Under the pieces are notes generated by a model. It searched no databases, had not been told where the DNA came from, and saw only the letters and a list, made by a program, of their open reading frames with translations. The translations under genes and the position numbers were made by a program. This document shows, piece after piece, positions 61,908 through 64,000 of a DNA stretch of 64,000 nucleotides (the first letter of the stretch is position 1; the number at the start of each line of letters is the position of its first letter). The stretch is from positions 11,744 to 75,743 of the forward strand of contig DATJJY010000060.1 of NCBI GenBank assembly GCA_035491895.1, given 5' to 3'. This DNA is from DASTHG01 sp035491895 (GTDB lineage Bacteria > Gemmatimonadota > Gemmatimonadetes > Gemmatimonadales > GWC2-71-9).

Positions 61908-63998
61908 CTATGGTATCCCACGACAACGGCTGGCACGGAGATCGCGGATTGCTCTTACGACCGCCTCTGCCATGTGCTGATCCTCGTTATCAAGCAGGGA
62001 CTTCCGCGCTGCTTCACACGCCGCCCTGACTCCCCTCGACCCCTCATTGTCGAAGGCGTCCTTCCATGCCTCGGCGGTTTCCCACGTGCGGATATAAGCC
62101 TCCGCCCCGTGATAGAGCGGGAGCAGTTCCTGGTTGGTGAGTCCCAGCACTCCCATCTCCTCAGCGACATCGGGGATCATCCCCACGTGCACGAAGCCGT
62201 CGAAGGAGATGTCGTAGCCGGGTTGGGTCGCCCGACCGTCCCAAGGCGTGGTGGACTTGCCGAGCGGCATCGCACCAGGCATCAGGCGCGAGACAATGGG
62301 ATAGGTCACCATGGGCTTCGGGTCGCCAGGCGCGTAGCAGTTGCCGTTGTGATGCGGTGATGCCGGGTGGAAGAGGTCGCTCAGTTGATTGAGTATCCAG
62401 CGCTTCCCGATGGGGTCGTTCAGGTCGGTAAAGCCGCTCACGTTCCCAGAGGTCATGAATCGGGCGAGCCCGTACATGGGGTTCGGCGTCCCGAAGTCGG
62501 TCCCAAAGCCCACCCCGACGAACGCGGGCTTCCCGTTCATGAGCCGGCCGGCCTGAAGCCGCTGGACGATGTAGCGGTAGGCCTGGATGAACGACTCGGT
62601 CGTGCCGCCACAGCCATGTGACGCCACGGTGGTCCCCTCGGGCCAAGTGCTCTCGTCCCGGGTGTCCAGGACCGGTGGGAATCGCGGACCGATGGCGCCA
62701 CCGAGTCGGATGATCTGGTCCAGGTCCTCCTCGCTGAGCTGTCCTTCGTTCCGCACACTGTCCCGTAGGAGGGTGACGGGCCCGGAGTGACTGGAGATAA
62801 CGGGATACACCCCACCGAGGATGCCTGTGTTGTCCAGCAGCTCCCGCTTGGCTCTCCAAGAGAGGTGATCGGAGTCGATCAGGGCGCCGTGAGCGGCCAT
62901 GAGCTTGGCCAACTCCCGTCCCATTGGCTCGAGCCCGCGGCTGTTGCACCGCCCCCCATCCCAGAGGAAGCGGCTCTGGCAGTTCCACGTGGTGACGGAT
63001 GGGCGTATGGCCTTGATCACCCGATTGATTTCATCGCTACCCGTGCCGGAGGGATCCAGCTCGCCGTGCAAGAGATCGATCGAGACGGCGGTGCCGCCCG
63101 GCGCTCCGTCTTCGTTGTGCACCAGGTAGAAGTGCCGCACCCCGAGGTCCCAGTAGTGCTCGAACAGTGCCAGGGCCGTGTGGGTATTCTCTGAGCCGTA
63201 GGTCGAAAGGTCCTCGTCGGGATTAGTGTAGGTATACCAGGCCGTGAGTCCGATCCCGTCATTACAGTTCCGCTCATACGTCGTCTCGGTGACCGGCTCG
63301 TCGGTGGGCAGAATGGCGATCCCTTGCACATGCGATCGCGCCTCGGTCCGGCAGCCGAAGACGTTTCCCGCCTCGATCCCGAGCACCACCGCAAGCTTCC
63401 CGGCCTTGATGACCTGCCTGGCCTCGGCCGGCGTCCGGACAATTCGATACCACCCCATCCCCGGTCCGCCCGACGCGGAATCGATGCGCGCCTCCAGGTC
63501 CTTCGCCGCCTGGATCTGCGCCTCCACCGCGCTGCGGTCCGTGGGGCAGGTCTGAGCCAACTCGCCTACCTCGCAGAGGAACTCCGAATTCACCGCGAAC
63601 ATCACCATCAGCCGGAGGCCCCCCTGCCACGCACGCTTGAGATTATCGGTATCCACCCGCTGGCCGGCGATGTTCGTGGCCGAGGGATCGCACTCGCCCC
63701 GGGCGGCATCGGCAGTGGTCGCGGAGAACAGCTGGGACCGGACGATGTCCTTAACGGCCATCGAGTTCGGATCGTACGGCAGGGCCCCGATGCACCCAGT
63801 CGTGGGATCCACGGAATGGCTGATCGCCACGCCGCCGAATCCCATGAACCCGAATTCGTGGTTGTGAAAATCGGCGAGGCCGAGAAGCGGCTCCGTCTCC
63901 GGCTGCGGCGTTCCACCCCCGCCGGGCACCGGCTGACACCCGGCGCCAAGGAGGAAGAGCACTGTGACCGAGGCCGATTGGAGGGTGCGAGGGGACAT
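61908..63998 (-). CDS. Lipoprotein with M19-like metal-dependent hydrolase domain
   Basis: 696 residues; the ATG at 63998 is two bases from the right edge of the window, so the gene is complete. Lipobox LGAGC (Cys21) is followed by a Gly/Pro/Gln linker. The catalytic domain looks like a renal-dipeptidase/amidohydrolase barrel: LADFHNHEFG (HxH), IEAGNVFG, IDSDHLSWRA, ISSHSGPV, and late Asp in GFVHVGMIPDVAEEM. Insertions with many Cys and Asn and the lower GC feel set it apart from neighbours. Likely a cell-surface or periplasmic dipeptidase or lactonase-like enzyme. Confidence 0.8.
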   Translation of the reverse strand: MSPRTLQSASVTVLFLLGAGCQPVPGGGGTPQPETEPLLGLADFHNHEFGFMGFGGVAISHSVDPTTGCIGALPYDPNSMAVKDIVRSQLFSATTADAARGECDPSATNIAGQRVDTDNLKRAWQGGLRLMVMFAVNSEFLCEVGELAQTCPTDRSAVEAQIQAAKDLEARIDSASGGPGMGWYRIVRTPAEARQVIKAGKLAVVLGIEAGNVFGCRTEARSHVQGIAILPTDEPVTETTYERNCNDGIGLTAWYTYTNPDEDLSTYGSENTHTALALFEHYWDLGVRHFYLVHNEDGAPGGTAVSIDLLHGELDPSGTGSDEINRVIKAIRPSVTTWNCQSRFLWDGGRCNSRGLEPMGRELAKLMAAHGALIDSDHLSWRAKRELLDNTGILGGVYPVISSHSGPVTLLRDSVRNEGQLSEEDLDQIIRLGGAIGPRFPPVLDTRDESTWPEGTTVASHGCGGTTESFIQAYRYIVQRLQAGRLMNGKPAFVGVGFGTDFGTPNPMYGLARFMTSGNVSGFTDLNDPIGKRWILNQLSDLFHPASPHHNGNCYAPGDPKPMVTYPIVSRLMPGAMPLGKSTTPWDGRATQPGYDISFDGFVHVGMIPDVAEEMGVLGLTNQELLPLYHGAEAYIRTWETAEAWKDAFDNEGSRGVRAACEAARKSLLDNEDQHMAEAVVRAIRDLRASRCRGIP

Positions 63999-64000
63999 GC

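Noticed and set aside
1..64000. tRNA, rRNA or mobile-element signatures
   Set aside because: Looked for cloverleaf/CCA-type ends, rRNA-like conserved blocks, transposase or integrase motifs and flanking repeats on both strands; none seen by eye. A covariance-model scan would be decisive.

Overview
The window is high-GC DNA with very short gaps between genes and long chains of overlapping genes. It comes from a diderm (Gram-negative-type) bacterium: there are TolC-type outer-membrane channels, RND and MacAB-type efflux parts, many lipoprotein signals and several secreted beta-barrels. A BTAD regulator beside a large membrane-anchored Ser/Thr kinase, very large Ig/beta-helix surface proteins and the general codon style would fit Gemmatimonadota, but that is inference; no rRNA or other taxonomic marker is present. 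No tRNA, rRNA, insertion sequence, integrase or CRISPR array was seen.

Layout. 1-3610 (minus): MacAB-like ABC exporter with its adaptor and TolC-type channel, cut by the left edge. 3782-5187 (minus): an unrecognised secreted protein and a creatininase-family hydrolase. 5203-9186: a giant NtrY-like membrane histidine kinase. 9251-17997: an outer-membrane barrel, a small exported protein and a 2267-residue surface protein with four near-identical Ig-like repeats, a beta-helix and a beta-propeller. 18024-22372: ispG, a persulfide dioxygenase-rhodanese fusion, msrA, csaA and a barrel protein, ending in a clear intrinsic terminator. 22660-36287 (plus): a long, mostly overlapping run that starts with a complete RND efflux system and continues through a deacetylase-like protein, DinB-fold protein, aldo/keto reductase, PLP-dependent D-cysteine desulfhydrase/ACC deaminase-like enzyme, M28 peptidase, DDAH-like hydrolase, a small methyltransferase, a lipoprotein and a SAM-methyltransferase-like protein. 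37143-43602: a TPR protein, BTAD regulator, Ser/Thr kinase and a Cys-rich secreted protein. 43649-45509 (minus): a class V aminotransferase and a SnoaL-like lipoprotein.

45572-60070 is the most interesting region: a RiPP (ribosomally made, modified peptide)-like locus. The main minus-strand operon reads from 53789 down to 45572: di-iron fatty-acid-hydroxylase-type enzyme, PqqD-type peptide-binding protein, a previously uncalled 43-48 residue precursor peptide with a lasso-type YxxPx(L/I) leader motif and an ending rich in Ser and Trp, an HprK-like kinase, three ferritin-like or helical proteins, an S26-type peptidase, an asparagine synthetase and a nucleotidyltransferase. A plus-strand unit beside it encodes a formyltransferase, a small membrane protein and an HTTM protein. 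Facing that unit are two more asparagine-synthetase paralogues, one with a dead glutaminase domain. The parts resemble lasso-peptide loci, but there is no B2 protease and the predicted core has no Asp/Glu for the usual macrolactam, so the chemistry is probably different.

The right end carries comM and a secreted M19-like metal-dependent hydrolase.
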